Origin: Planctomycetota bacterium
GTDB taxonomy: Bacteria > Planctomycetota > UBA1135 > GCA-002686595
Assembly: GCA_014237855.1 (NCBI GenBank)
Contig: JABACD010000012.1
Location: 1-64,000 of the forward strand
Direction: 5' to 3'
Length of the DNA stretch: 64,000 bases
The notes below the pieces were generated by a model, which saw only the letters and a list, made by a program, of their open reading frames with translations, was not told where the DNA came from and made no database searches. This document shows, piece after piece, positions 42,762 through 52,550 of the stretch (positions within the stretch are counted from its first letter, which is position 1; each line of letters begins with the position of its first letter). The translations under genes and the position numbers were made by a program.

Positions 42762-45700
42762 TCATGTCTCGAGCCGGTCAGCTGGAGTCTCGGCAGTTCC
42801 AGGGGTTACCCTGGCGAGCCCCGACTTGAAGTAGGTCCGAGTGGAAGCGGCGAAGTCCAGAACGATCGTGTAGGAGAGCGGCACTACCCAGAGCGTGAAG
42901 AACGTGCTGAAGGCCAGCCCTCCTGCCACACAGGTACCCAGAGCGCGGTAGTCGATGCCATTGGAGGGGGGCTCGGAGAGCACCATCGGGAGCAGGCCGA
43001 AGATCGTCGTCAGCGCAGTCATCATGATCGGCCGCACCCGGCTCGCCCCGCCCTCGAGGACGGACTCAGTGCGAGGCAGACCTCCGACGTGCAGCCTGTC
43101 TATGCGGTCGATGAGCACGATGCCGTTGTTCACGACCACGCCCACCAGGATGATCAGTCCGATGTAACCAACCGAGTCCATGGCTGTCCCGGTCAGGTAG
43201 AGCGTCCAGTAGGCGCCGACGATGGCGAAGGGAATCGTGAAGAGCACTGCGAAGGGCTTGATCAGCGACTCGAACAGGATCGCCATCAGAAGAAAGACCA
43301 GCACGATGCTGAACATCAGCGCGTTCTGCATCTCCTGGATTTCCTGATCTTGCCGAGCACGGACGGAGAGCTCATCGCCGAGCATGTAGCCGCGCGGGAG
43401 CTCGAGCTCGCGTAAGGCCGCGTATCCGGCCTCGGAGACCGCGACCTGCTGGTTGGGGTCCTCGACACGGCCCATGATCGTGTGGGAGACCTGGCCGTTC
43501 TGTCGCCGGATCGTCCGGGGACCACGACCGAACTCGAGGTCAGCGACCGAGGCCAGCGCGATCGGCCCCGTGGCCGTGTAAACGGAGAGATCCTTGAGAG
43601 TGTTCAGCCCTGCGACCTCCTCTCCGTCGTACTGGATGATGAAGGGGAGCTCGCGTCCCGGCTCGTGGAAGCGCGGCAGGCTGAACCCACGCAGCGCCCA
43701 GGCGATGTTCTGCAGGGCGAGGTCGGCGGTCACACCAAGCTGCCAGGACTTCTCCAGGTCGAGCGCCACCCGGACCTGGGGCGGGGCGTTCTGGAGGGGT
43801 GACTCGAGTCCGGCCAGGCCTGGGACGGTCTTGAGGAGGACGATGGCTTCCTCGCCAAGGCGGGACAGGGTGGCCTCGTCGGGCCCGAGCAGCTGGAAGG
43901 CGACCATCGAGTTGTTTCGAGTATCGACCTCCTCCTCACCGTAGAACCGCAACTGGTGGCCGGGGAGCTTGGGGAGCGTGTCCTTGAGCATCCGCCGAGT
44001 TGATCTCATCTGCTCCTCGGAGAGCGGCTCGTCCCAGTAGAGGCTGAGGCTGCCGCTATCGTTATCGAAGCGGCAGGAGATGTGGTCGAAGCCGATCTCC
44101 TCCTGCCTGTCGGAGAGGATGTCCTCGTAGCGGGCGACCTCTCGGCTCGCCTGTGCGAGAGTGAAGTTGTCCTCGAGTCGAATCCGCATCTGCAGCTCGG
44201 AGCGACTCTCGTCCTCGCCGAAGGGAGTGACCGTCATGTTGCCCTGTGGGATCATGATCGAGGTCGCTGCAATCAGCGCCAGGAAACATGCCAGTAGACG
44301 GTTCTCCAGGCTCCATCGGAGCAGCCAGGTGTTGGACCGGATGGCAAGCTCGACGAAGGAGTTGGCGGGGGTCCTCGTGCTCTTCGAGAACTCGGGAGGC
44401 GCACTGAGCTTGCGTCTCCAGATGGGTGTCCCGAAGAGGAGCAGCGCAGCACCGATGAGCGCAGCGCCGATCCAGAGTCCGGGGGTCGCCTGCAAGGAGC
44501 TGCGGGTCGAGGATAGGGCGACTCCATCCCGTAAGAAGCTCTCCAGGGCGCTGATGGACGGTCCAGCCGTGCTGGCCTTCCAGCCGGCGAAGAGCAGCAG
44601 CCCCAAGGCCAGGGGCCATCGCAGGGGAACGACAATCATCAGGAGCAGTCGTTCGGCCTGGTAGATCAGTCGAGTCAGCACTTGTAGCAGGGCTCTCAGT
44701 GCTCTCCCGAGCACGACTGCGAGGTTGTACGGCACCTGCGCGATGGGGGCACTGATCCTGGCGAGCTTCTCGACGGCGGGATTCCGCGGCCCCACGATGC
44801 GCGCAGCCACGGCGGGCAGGAAGACCAGGGCCACCAGGAGACTGAAGATCAGGGAGACGCAGAGCGGCAGCCCCAGTGCCCCGAACATGATTCGCACGAT
44901 CGGGTTCCCGGACATGAAGATCAGGGGCAGGAAGACCACCACCGTCGTCATGGTTGCCAGAGAGACTGCCAGACCGACCTCGGTGACACCCTCGATCGCC
45001 GCATCGAGCGGCTTGCGCTTCTCGCCGTAGACACGCGAGATGTTCTCGATCACGACGACGGAATTGTCGACCAACATTCCGATGCCGAGGGTGATCCCGG
45101 TCATCGTCAGGATGTTGAAGGTGCCGCCCGTGAAGTAGACCCAGCTCAAGGACAGGAGCGCCGAGATCGGAATCGAGAGGGCCACGCAGAGAGTCACCCG
45201 GACCCGGCGCAGGAAGATGAACAGGACCAGGGCCGCGAGTGCTCCACCCCACAGGGCCGTGGATTGCAGCTGCGAGAGGGAAGCCTCGATCAGGTCGCCC
45301 TGACTGAAGAGCACCATGAACTTCAGCTGCCCAGCGATCCGTGGATCGTCCTCGAGCTCATCGAGGGCCGCCTGCACGCGCCGCGAGGTCTCCACGATAT
45401 TTGCGGTGCTCTCCTTGCCGACCTGGCCGAAATAGGCGTACTGACCGTCGATGCGGGAGAGTCGGTCTCGGACAGTCTTGGCCTTGATGACGCGACCAAC
45501 ATCGCTGACGGTCTGCCCGTTGCCGATGGGGTACTTCTCGATCTCCTCCAGGCTCTCGAAGCGCATGTCCGAGCGGACGAGAATGCGCTGTCCTCCATCT
45601 TCAACCTCGCCGAGGGGCGAGGCGAAGTTGTCTGCTGAGAGGCGCTGGATCAGGCTCCCGATGTCGAGGTTTGCTGCCTTGACCTTCTCCTCGTCGAGCA

Positions 45701-46277
45701 GGATACGAACGGAGTCGTCGAGCATGCCGAAGAACTCGGCCTGGCTGGTGCCTTCGATGGCCTCCAGCTTTCGCTTGACGACCGAGTCGACGAGGTAGTC
45801 GGTGCGGTCTGAGTCACTCGAGTGCAGGATCGCCAGCCACATCAGGGGCATCTGATCGTTGTCCCACGACCAGACGACAATTCGCTCAACGGTGTCGGGT
45901 AGCTGCGTGCGTGCGCGCTCCAGGCGATCGCGTAGCTCCGCCTTGGCGATGTCCATGTCGATCTCGCGAACGTAGTTCACGCGGATCACCGCGCGGTCTT
46001 CGCTCGACGAGCTGCGGACATCCTCGATTCCCGAGAGCGTGCGAATCTGCTCCTCGATGATCCGCGCGACCTTGGTCTCGTTCTCCTGGGCGCTGGCACC
46101 CGGATTGGCCACGATCACCCGCAGCCCGTCGGCGCGCATGCCTGCGGGCATCATCTCGACCGGGATGCGCACGTAGGCGATGGTCGAGATCACAAGCAGG
46201 GCCGTCATCAGCACGAACAGCATCACAGGCCGCTTCACGGCTCCGCCAAGCAGTCGAGAGTGGGAGAGGATCGCCAT
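42762..46277 (-). CDS. RND-family efflux transporter permease (second of a tandem pair)
   Basis: The 1171-residue inner-membrane pump has the AcrB/HAE layout: an N-terminal helix (VMLFVLMTALLVISTIAYVRI), a large periplasmic porter domain, a helix bundle with GIGMLVDNSVVVIENIS (the TM4 Asp relay), and a second half ending in VGYIGLIILVGVVVNNGIVLIDRID. The second Asp of the usual DD pair is Asn, as in several heavy-metal and other RND groups. About 120 residues of hydrophobic and charged sequence between the two halves are longer than usual. The start overlaps the stop of the first pump gene by one base. With the fusion protein upstream it should form one export complex, perhaps as a heterotrimer like MdtBC. 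Confidence 0.92.
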   Translation of the reverse strand: MAILSHSRLLGGAVKRPVMLFVLMTALLVISTIAYVRIPVEMMPAGMRADGLRVIVANPGASAQENETKVARIIEEQIRTLSGIEDVRSSSSEDRAVIRVNYVREIDMDIAKAELRDRLERARTQLPDTVERIVVWSWDNDQMPLMWLAILHSSDSDRTDYLVDSVVKRKLEAIEGTSQAEFFGMLDDSVRILLDEEKVKAANLDIGSLIQRLSADNFASPLGEVEDGGQRILVRSDMRFESLEEIEKYPIGNGQTVSDVGRVIKAKTVRDRLSRIDGQYAYFGQVGKESTANIVETSRRVQAALDELEDDPRIAGQLKFMVLFSQGDLIEASLSQLQSTALWGGALAALVLFIFLRRVRVTLCVALSIPISALLSLSWVYFTGGTFNILTMTGITLGIGMLVDNSVVVIENISRVYGEKRKPLDAAIEGVTEVGLAVSLATMTTVVVFLPLIFMSGNPIVRIMFGALGLPLCVSLIFSLLVALVFLPAVAARIVGPRNPAVEKLARISAPIAQVPYNLAVVLGRALRALLQVLTRLIYQAERLLLMIVVPLRWPLALGLLLFAGWKASTAGPSISALESFLRDGVALSSTRSSLQATPGLWIGAALIGAALLLFGTPIWRRKLSAPPEFSKSTRTPANSFVELAIRSNTWLLRWSLENRLLACFLALIAATSIMIPQGNMTVTPFGEDESRSELQMRIRLEDNFTLAQASREVARYEDILSDRQEEIGFDHISCRFDNDSGSLSLYWDEPLSEEQMRSTRRMLKDTLPKLPGHQLRFYGEEEVDTRNNSMVAFQLLGPDEATLSRLGEEAIVLLKTVPGLAGLESPLQNAPPQVRVALDLEKSWQLGVTADLALQNIAWALRGFSLPRFHEPGRELPFIIQYDGEEVAGLNTLKDLSVYTATGPIALASVADLEFGRGPRTIRRQNGQVSHTIMGRVEDPNQQVAVSEAGYAALRELELPRGYMLGDELSVRARQDQEIQEMQNALMFSIVLVFLLMAILFESLIKPFAVLFTIPFAIVGAYWTLYLTGTAMDSVGYIGLIILVGVVVNNGIVLIDRIDRLHVGGLPRTESVLEGGASRVRPIMMTALTTIFGLLPMVLSEPPSNGIDYRALGTCVAGGLAFSTFFTLWVVPLSYTIVLDFAASTRTYFKSGLARVTPGTAETPADRLET

Positions 46278-49200
46278 CAGGAGGCTGCGCCCGGTGCCTT
46301 GGGCGCATGAGAGCCGGGCATCAGCCGGGAGACCAGGTAGTAGACGACTGGGATCACGATCAGGGTGAGCAAGGTGGAGGAGAGCAGGCCGCAGATGACG
46401 GTGATCGCCATGGGGGAGCGAATCTCAGCACCCTCACCAGCCCCGAGTTCGCCGATGAAGGGGACTCCACCGAGCCAGCCGGTCAGGGGCAAGAGCCCCA
46501 GGGCTGTGGTCAGTGTGGTCATCAGGATTGGCCGCAGACGGGCCTGCCCAGACTCGAGAATCGCTTCCTTCAGTGCGAGGCCCTCCTCGCGCTTCTGGTT
46601 GATGCGGTCCACGAGCACGATGGCGTTGTTGACCGCAATTCCCGCCAGGAGGATCATGCCGATGAACACGACCACCGAGAGTGGTATGTCAAACAGCGCG
46701 AGCGCAAAGACGACCCCGACACCGGCGAGGGGCACCGTGACCATGATGATCAGGGGTTGCACCAGGGACTCGAACTGGCTGGCCATGACCACGTAGACCA
46801 GGAAGATCGCGAGCAAGAGCGCGAAGCGCATGCTCTGAGTGCCCTCCTCGAGCTCTCTCTTCTGGCCGCCCAGCTCGACATAGACATCGTCGGGCGTCTG
46901 TAGATCTGCCAGCGCCCCCTCGATCTGGGTGTTGAGGCGAGCGATGTCGAGGCCCTGACTGTCGGCGGAGAGGACGACGGCGCGACTGTTGCCGATGCGC
47001 CGGATCTCCGCAGGGCCACGAACCAGCTCGACCTCGGCAACCGTGTTGAGTGGCAAGGGCGTGGGCGCCGAAGGATTCACGGTCAGGGCCAGCACATCGT
47101 CGAGAGTAGCCAGGATGTCCTGATCTCCCTGCACACGGATGTCGATGCGCTCTTCGCCCTCCACTAACCTCGTCGAGACATTGCCCAGGAGCTGGTCGCG
47201 TACGAGGTTTGAGACTGCGGCGAGGTTCAGGCCGAACTTCAGTGTCTTCTCACGGTCAAAGACGATGCGCGCCTCGGGATGGCCCTCTCGCATGGTGGTG
47301 CGCAGGTTCGCGAGGCCAGGTATTGGCTTGAGCAGCTCCTGGACCTCTTCGGAGACCTCGCGCATGGCCTCCAGCTCGTGTCCACGAATCTCCACGGCGA
47401 TGGGGGAGTCGAGCGCGAAGGGGGTCGGGCGAGTCACATCGATGCTGCGCACCTCTGGATTGACCTCGAAGAGTCCCTCGACCTTGCGCAGTAGAGCCTC
47501 CTCGCTGGCCGCATCCTTCTTGTCTTCGTCGAGACGTACGGTCAGCCGACCGGTGTTCTCGCCCTCGATGTCCCGGGTGAGCGTGTCCTGTTCAACGCCC
47601 ACCGTCAGCGCGGTGACCGAGACGTCCTCGAGAGTTCTGATCCTCTGGTCGATCGAACGCAGGACAGTATCCGTGTTCTCCAGCGGGCTCTCCACGCCAA
47701 GGCTGACGTGGGCGGTGAACTCTCCCTGATGGATCTCGGGCAGTAGTTCCAGACCGAGCTGAGGGATGGTCCTCACGGCTCCCCAGGCCAGCCCTACCAC
47801 GGCGATGACCACGAAGAGTGGTTGAGCGAGCGCGGCGCGCAGGAAGGGCTTGTAGAGACTCTCGGTCGCCTTCCAGCAGGCATCGAACAGCAGTCGCAGG
47901 GGCCAGGTCAGGATCTTCAACAGCTGGCCGATGAGCCAGAAGAGACCGGCCCCGACCGCGGACAGGGCCCAGAGTGTTCGCAGCGCGAGCCGTCCGACCA
48001 GGAGCAGCGAACTTGGCAGGATCGACGCCCAGCTGAACTCCATTCCGGCCAGGAGCTTCGGCGGATCCTGAGCGGACCTGAGCGCACCGGCAAAGTCTCC
48101 GGCCAGCCAGGGCCGCGAGGCGAGCATCGGGATGAACATCACCGCCACGAGGAGCGAGGCCAGGAGCGAGGAGACGACGGTCACAGCCTGGTCTCCAAAT
48201 ATCTGGCCTGCGATTCCGTGCACGAAGACGATCGGTGCGAAGACCGCGACCGTGGTCAAGGTCGAGGCAATGATGGCACCCACGACCTCGCGTAATCCAC
48301 GTACGGCAGCCTCGGTGAGTGAGTCGCCTTCCTCACGGCAGCGCGAGATGGACTCGAGCACCACGATGGCATTGTCCACCAACATGCCAACCCCCAGGGC
48401 CAGGCCTCCCAGTGACATGATGTTGAGCGAGACGCCCAGGAGGAACATGGGCGCAAAGGTGACGATCACCGAGATCGGGATGGCCAGGGCGACGATCACG
48501 GTTGAGGTGAAGCGGCGCAGGAAGAACCACATGACCGCGATGGCCAGCAGGGCCCCAAGTATGGCCGCTTGCCTCACGTCGTCGATGGCAGCGCGGATGA
48601 AGGTCGATTGATCCGAGAGGGTCTCGATCTGCACTTCCTTGCGCAGGCGCCAGGCCAGGTAGTCCTCCAGGCTGCGATCCTGCCAGCGGCCGCGCCCGCG
48701 CGTCTCGCTGGACCGGCGTTCGCGCCCACCCTGGGGCCTCGAGGGCTTGCCATCGGGCCCCAGCTGAGAGGTGTGGGCGCGCTGCTTGTCGGTGCCAAAG
48801 ACACGCAGCTTCATGCGATCGGCAACATCGACGATGTTCGAGCCAGCTTCGCGATAGATGGCTATCTCAACTGCTTCGCCCCCGTTCAGGCGAGTGATCA
48901 CCTCTCTCTTGCGGTGAGTGCGAGTGACCTTTGCAATGTCGCGGATCCGGATGACCGCGTCACCGCGCTGGACGATCGGGAGGTTCTCGATGTCCTCCAG
49001 CCCGGTGAACTCGTTCAGGGTTCGAACCAGGTAGTCGGTGGAGCCATCGCGCAGCATGCCACCGGAGGCGTTGAGGTTCTCGGCCTGCAGGCGCTGCGCG
49101 ACCTCGGCTGGATCGATGCCATGAGCCGTGAGCTTGAAGGGGTCCACGCTCACACGGACCTCCTCCTCCAGCCCTCCACGCACCTGAACGGCAGCAACTC

Positions 49201-49828
49201 CTGAGAGGGACTCGAGCTCACGCTTGATGCGTTCCTCGGCCACCCAGCGCAGGTGGATCTGGTCGGCCTCGCTCGTCGCCTCGTTCGTGTTTGTGACGCC
49301 GAAGCGCAGGATGGGGTCCAGGTTCGGGTCGTAGCGCAGGATCAGGGGGCGCTCGGCCCCTTGCGGCAGGAAGATGCTGTCGAGTCGATCTCGCACATCT
49401 TGAACCGCAAAGGTCATGTCGGTGCCCCACTCGTACTCGAGCACCACGTCGGAGTAGCCCGCGCGGCTGACCGAGCTGGCCCGCACGAGACCAGAGAGGG
49501 TTGCGAGGGATTCCTGGAGGCGCACGGAGACACGGTCCTCCACGTCCTCGGGCGCTGCGCCGGGCCACGAGGTGCGAACGGTCAGGGTGGGGTAGCTGAT
49601 CTCGGGCAGGAGATCCATCGGCAGCTTGGCGAGGGAGACGATCCCGAAGACCGCGATGGCCACCATGAACATGGTGATCGCGACGGGCCGCCGCGTCACG
49701 AAGGCCAGGGCCGAGGTGGAGCCACCCTTGCGTTCGACGGGGACTGGCGTACTGCCGCTCCCCGCCACGAGAGGCTCGGCGGGGCTACCCTCGTCCGTGG
49801 GGGGAGTACTTGAACCGGTGGAGTCCAT
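46277..49828 (-). CDS. RND-family efflux transporter permease (first of a tandem pair)
   Basis: The 1183-residue pump has a first helix in VAITMFMVAIAVFGIVSLA, porter domains, and the TM4 motif GVGMLVDNAIVVLESIS. The second half ends with VVFIGMILLAGIAVNNAIVLVDRINQ and PILMTTLTTALGLLPL. An unusual stretch at about residues 340-400 is rich in Arg, Gly, Ser and Pro and should sit in the periplasmic loop before the central helices. Sequence differs clearly from the second pump, so the pair is not a recent copy. It starts 6 bases after the fusion-protein stop. Substrate is unknown, and no TolC-like channel is in the cluster. Confidence 0.92.
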   Translation of the reverse strand: MDSTGSSTPPTDEGSPAEPLVAGSGSTPVPVERKGGSTSALAFVTRRPVAITMFMVAIAVFGIVSLAKLPMDLLPEISYPTLTVRTSWPGAAPEDVEDRVSVRLQESLATLSGLVRASSVSRAGYSDVVLEYEWGTDMTFAVQDVRDRLDSIFLPQGAERPLILRYDPNLDPILRFGVTNTNEATSEADQIHLRWVAEERIKRELESLSGVAAVQVRGGLEEEVRVSVDPFKLTAHGIDPAEVAQRLQAENLNASGGMLRDGSTDYLVRTLNEFTGLEDIENLPIVQRGDAVIRIRDIAKVTRTHRKREVITRLNGGEAVEIAIYREAGSNIVDVADRMKLRVFGTDKQRAHTSQLGPDGKPSRPQGGRERRSSETRGRGRWQDRSLEDYLAWRLRKEVQIETLSDQSTFIRAAIDDVRQAAILGALLAIAVMWFFLRRFTSTVIVALAIPISVIVTFAPMFLLGVSLNIMSLGGLALGVGMLVDNAIVVLESISRCREEGDSLTEAAVRGLREVVGAIIASTLTTVAVFAPIVFVHGIAGQIFGDQAVTVVSSLLASLLVAVMFIPMLASRPWLAGDFAGALRSAQDPPKLLAGMEFSWASILPSSLLLVGRLALRTLWALSAVGAGLFWLIGQLLKILTWPLRLLFDACWKATESLYKPFLRAALAQPLFVVIAVVGLAWGAVRTIPQLGLELLPEIHQGEFTAHVSLGVESPLENTDTVLRSIDQRIRTLEDVSVTALTVGVEQDTLTRDIEGENTGRLTVRLDEDKKDAASEEALLRKVEGLFEVNPEVRSIDVTRPTPFALDSPIAVEIRGHELEAMREVSEEVQELLKPIPGLANLRTTMREGHPEARIVFDREKTLKFGLNLAAVSNLVRDQLLGNVSTRLVEGEERIDIRVQGDQDILATLDDVLALTVNPSAPTPLPLNTVAEVELVRGPAEIRRIGNSRAVVLSADSQGLDIARLNTQIEGALADLQTPDDVYVELGGQKRELEEGTQSMRFALLLAIFLVYVVMASQFESLVQPLIIMVTVPLAGVGVVFALALFDIPLSVVVFIGMILLAGIAVNNAIVLVDRINQKREEGLALKEAILESGQARLRPILMTTLTTALGLLPLTGWLGGVPFIGELGAGEGAEIRSPMAITVICGLLSSTLLTLIVIPVVYYLVSRLMPGSHAPKAPGAAS

Positions 49829-49834
49829 GCAGGC

Positions 49835-51205
49835 TCAGTTCTCCTCTTCCGGCGCGGCGCTGCCGTCTTCGGAATCTGCTGTGTCTTCGCGGCCGCCCTC
49901 GTCGGGCTTCGCCCGCGCGGAGTTCAGCCTGGGGCTGACCTCGATCTCCTTGTCATCCTCGAGGTCGCGGTTGCCGACGACGACGACGTCCATGCCCACC
50001 TCGAGTGAGGCTCCTCCCAGGGGTCTTACTTCCACGTAGTCATCACCCGAGAAGCCCTCCTCGACAGCGACCCGCCGGGCCCGCCCCTCGTCATTGACGA
50101 AGAGGATGGTCGCCTCGCCCTCGCGGCGCAGGGATCGTTTCGAGACCGTCAGGGCATCCAGGTGACGTTCGGTGACGAGCCTGAGGCGCAGCAGCATTCC
50201 CGGTAAGAGTCGCATGCCCTCGCTCTCCTCGTCGAGGCGCACGGTCACGCGGAAGGAACCGGAGGTCGGGTCGATGTTCGGGCTGATGCGCTCGATGTGG
50301 CCAGTGAAGGTCACTCCGGGCAAGGCCTCTGACTCGGCGGTGACCTCGATCGTTTGGAATCCGGCCGGAGCATCCTTGCCGCTGCTCGGGCCCAGGCCAG
50401 TGAACAGGCCGAGCTCACGTTGTGGCCTGTAGAAGACGGTACGCAGATCCGAGAGGTCAGTGATTGTGAAGGCCTCGTCTGCACCGCTCACGCTATCGCC
50501 TACTTGCACCCCACGCATGGCCAGGACCCCGTCGAATGGAGCCCGTAGTTCGGTATGCGAGAGAGCCACTTCGGCTCGGGCAACGGCGAGCTTGGCGCGT
50601 GAGATTGCTGTCGCCTGAGTACGTTGGTCGATCGCCGCGCTGTCTCTTGCCAGGGTCGCGGCCTGCATGTCTTGCTCTGCAGTATCCATGGAGAGCTTGA
50701 GCCTCTCGATCTCGAGGGCGGAGATCATGCGGGCCTCTGCATTGCGCTCGTGGTCCCGCTTGGCCTGTTCGAAGGCGAGCAAGGTCTTCGCGATGTTTCC
50801 CTCCGCATCGCGTTGGGCGATATCGCCCTTCGCTGCTGCGTCCTCGGCCTCCATGAGGGCGATCTTTGCATCGTCCAGCTGGGCCTTTGCATCACGTTGG
50901 TCGAGCCGAGCCAGGACCTGACCTTGCTTGACGGCGTCGCCCTCCTCGGCCAGGAGCTCGGTCACGATCCCTGTGGTCTGGGGGTGGAGGATGACGTTGC
51001 GCTCGGATTCCACGACGGTCGTGGTCTCGAGGGCTCGCTGCATCTCCTGCCGCAGGACCGGGAGTACCCGAACGCGGACGGCTTCGTGCCGCTTGAGGCT
51101 TCCGGTGACCGCCTCCGAGGCGGAAGCCTGGTCGGCACGGTTGCAGGCTGCCAGATGGACCAGGAGGACAATCGGAAGCAGGACTGGACGGGCAGGTCTT
51201 CGCAT
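49835..51205 (-). CDS. Membrane fusion protein (periplasmic adaptor) of the RND system
   Basis: The 456-residue adaptor starts at ATG 51205 with a signal peptide ending in the lipobox LAAC (PVLLPIVLLVHLAAC), so it is a lipoprotein in the inner membrane. The biotinyl-lipoyl half-motif (HPQTTGIVTELLAEEGDAVKQGQVLARLD) is followed by a coiled-coil hairpin (about residues 105-210), the second half ELRAPFDGVLAMRGVQVGDSV, and beta-barrel parts. The tail is acidic and Lys/Glu-rich. A longer frame to 51478 would overlap the divergent moeA gene and is rejected. It connects the two RND pumps to an outer-membrane channel encoded elsewhere. Confidence 0.9.
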   Translation of the reverse strand: MRRPARPVLLPIVLLVHLAACNRADQASASEAVTGSLKRHEAVRVRVLPVLRQEMQRALETTTVVESERNVILHPQTTGIVTELLAEEGDAVKQGQVLARLDQRDAKAQLDDAKIALMEAEDAAAKGDIAQRDAEGNIAKTLLAFEQAKRDHERNAEARMISALEIERLKLSMDTAEQDMQAATLARDSAAIDQRTQATAISRAKLAVARAEVALSHTELRAPFDGVLAMRGVQVGDSVSGADEAFTITDLSDLRTVFYRPQRELGLFTGLGPSSGKDAPAGFQTIEVTAESEALPGVTFTGHIERISPNIDPTSGSFRVTVRLDEESEGMRLLPGMLLRLRLVTERHLDALTVSKRSLRREGEATILFVNDEGRARRVAVEEGFSGDDYVEVRPLGGASLEVGMDVVVVGNRDLEDDKEIEVSPRLNSARAKPDEGGREDTADSEDGSAAPEEEN

Positions 51206-51323
51206 GAGATGCGTGGTCTTGGGGTCGCGGGCGGTCGATCGGTTGGGCACTTCGCGACCTTGCTGGGGAGTGGGATGGGGCTCGTTCGGCGACTTGGGAG
51301 GCCAACAGCGGTACACTGCGCCC

Positions 51324-52541
51324 ATGCGAACCCCCGACGAGGCTGTTTCGATCATTCTGGGCAGGACTCGATCCGCCCAGGAAATCGAGGATTGCCCCCT
51401 GTCAAGGGCGGTTGGCCGGGTCCTGGGCAAGGGGATCGACTCGGATATCGACCTTCCTCCCTTCGAGAAGTCTGCCATGGACGGCTTCGCCGTGCACTGC
51501 TCGGACTTTGAAGGGCTGGCTCCCGGGTCAGAATTGAGTTTGAGGTGCCTGGGCGAGTCCCGGGCTGGAATGCCCTTCAGCGGGGGAATTGCCCCGGGGG
51601 CATGTGTGGCGATCTATACCGGTGCCGAGGTGCCTGGGGACTGCGACGGGGTCGTGGTCGTCGAGAAGAGCCGGCAGGAGGGTGAAGAGGTCTTCCTGGC
51701 CGACCAGCCCCGCCCCGGGCAGAACATCTGCTCGCGGGGAGAGGACCTGGCCCTGGGGCAGCGAGTTCTCGAGGCCGGTGCGCGCCTCACCTCCTCGATG
51801 GTCTCGGTTCTGGCTTCCGTCGGCTGCGAGCCGGTGCCGGTGGTCCGTCGACCGAGGATGGCGATCCTCACCAGTGGGGATGAGCTGGTCGAGCCGATTC
51901 GCAAGCCCGGGCCGGGACAGATTCGCGAGGGAAACACCCTGCACCTCGCGGCACTGGCCCGCGCTGGAGGGGCTGACGTGGTGCACTCAGGTGTGGTGCG
52001 GGACGACCTCGAGGGTCTTACCGCGACCTTTCGATCGGCCCTGGAGGAATGCGATGTGCTGGTGACCACCGGAGGCGTGTCCATGGGGAAGTACGACCTG
52101 GTGGGGGATGCCCTGGAAGCGGTGGGAGTCGAGAAGGTCTTTCACAAGGTGGCCATCAAGCCCGGCAAGCCGGTGTGGTTCGGCGTGGCGGGCGACAGTC
52201 TGATCTTTGGACTGCCGGGCAATCCTGTGTCCTGCTGGGTGGGGCATGAGGTCTTCGTTCGTCCTGCTCTGGCGAAGCTCTGTGGCCTGCCTGAAGAGCG
52301 CTGGATCGAGCCCTTGCGAAGGGCGCGCTGGACGGGTGAGGCCACGCGGCAGAACGATCGCCAGCAGAATCTTCCCGTGACCGTCACTCAAGGCGCGGAC
52401 GGTGTTGACGAGCTCGCCGTCGTGCGCTGGAAGAGCTCTGCGGATCTCGTCGGCCTCTCCAGGGCTCAGGGGCTGGCGGTGGTTCCTCCTGGACAGATCC
52501 TTGTCGAGGGCGCGCCGGTCATGTTCCGTTCCATTCACTAG
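51324..52541 (+). CDS. moeA: Molybdopterin molybdotransferase MoeA
   Basis: The 405-residue enzyme inserts molybdate into adenylylated molybdopterin. It has the opening PFEKSAMDGFAVH (conserved D of the SAMDG motif), GDCDGVVVVEKS, ILTSGDELVEP, and TGGVSMGKYDLVGDAL, followed by the C-terminal domain with GLPGNPVSCWVGHEVFVRP. ATG 51324 is the natural start; the frame is open further upstream but that part is Arg-rich noise. A TACACT hexamer at 51312-51317 lies only 6 bases before the ATG, so the mRNA could be leaderless. The gene is divergent from the fusion protein with 118 bases between, and lnt follows 9 bases later. Confidence 0.95.
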   Translation: MRTPDEAVSIILGRTRSAQEIEDCPLSRAVGRVLGKGIDSDIDLPPFEKSAMDGFAVHCSDFEGLAPGSELSLRCLGESRAGMPFSGGIAPGACVAIYTGAEVPGDCDGVVVVEKSRQEGEEVFLADQPRPGQNICSRGEDLALGQRVLEAGARLTSSMVSVLASVGCEPVPVVRRPRMAILTSGDELVEPIRKPGPGQIREGNTLHLAALARAGGADVVHSGVVRDDLEGLTATFRSALEECDVLVTTGGVSMGKYDLVGDALEAVGVEKVFHKVAIKPGKPVWFGVAGDSLIFGLPGNPVSCWVGHEVFVRPALAKLCGLPEERWIEPLRRARWTGEATRQNDRQQNLPVTVTQGADGVDELAVVRWKSSADLVGLSRAQGLAVVPPGQILVEGAPVMFRSIH

Positions 52542-52550
52542 GGCGCTGCC

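Noticed and set aside
50928-51323. N-terminal extension of MoeA
   Set aside because: The added residues overlap the adaptor gene on the other strand and are Arg/Ser-rich noise; MoeA begins at 51324.
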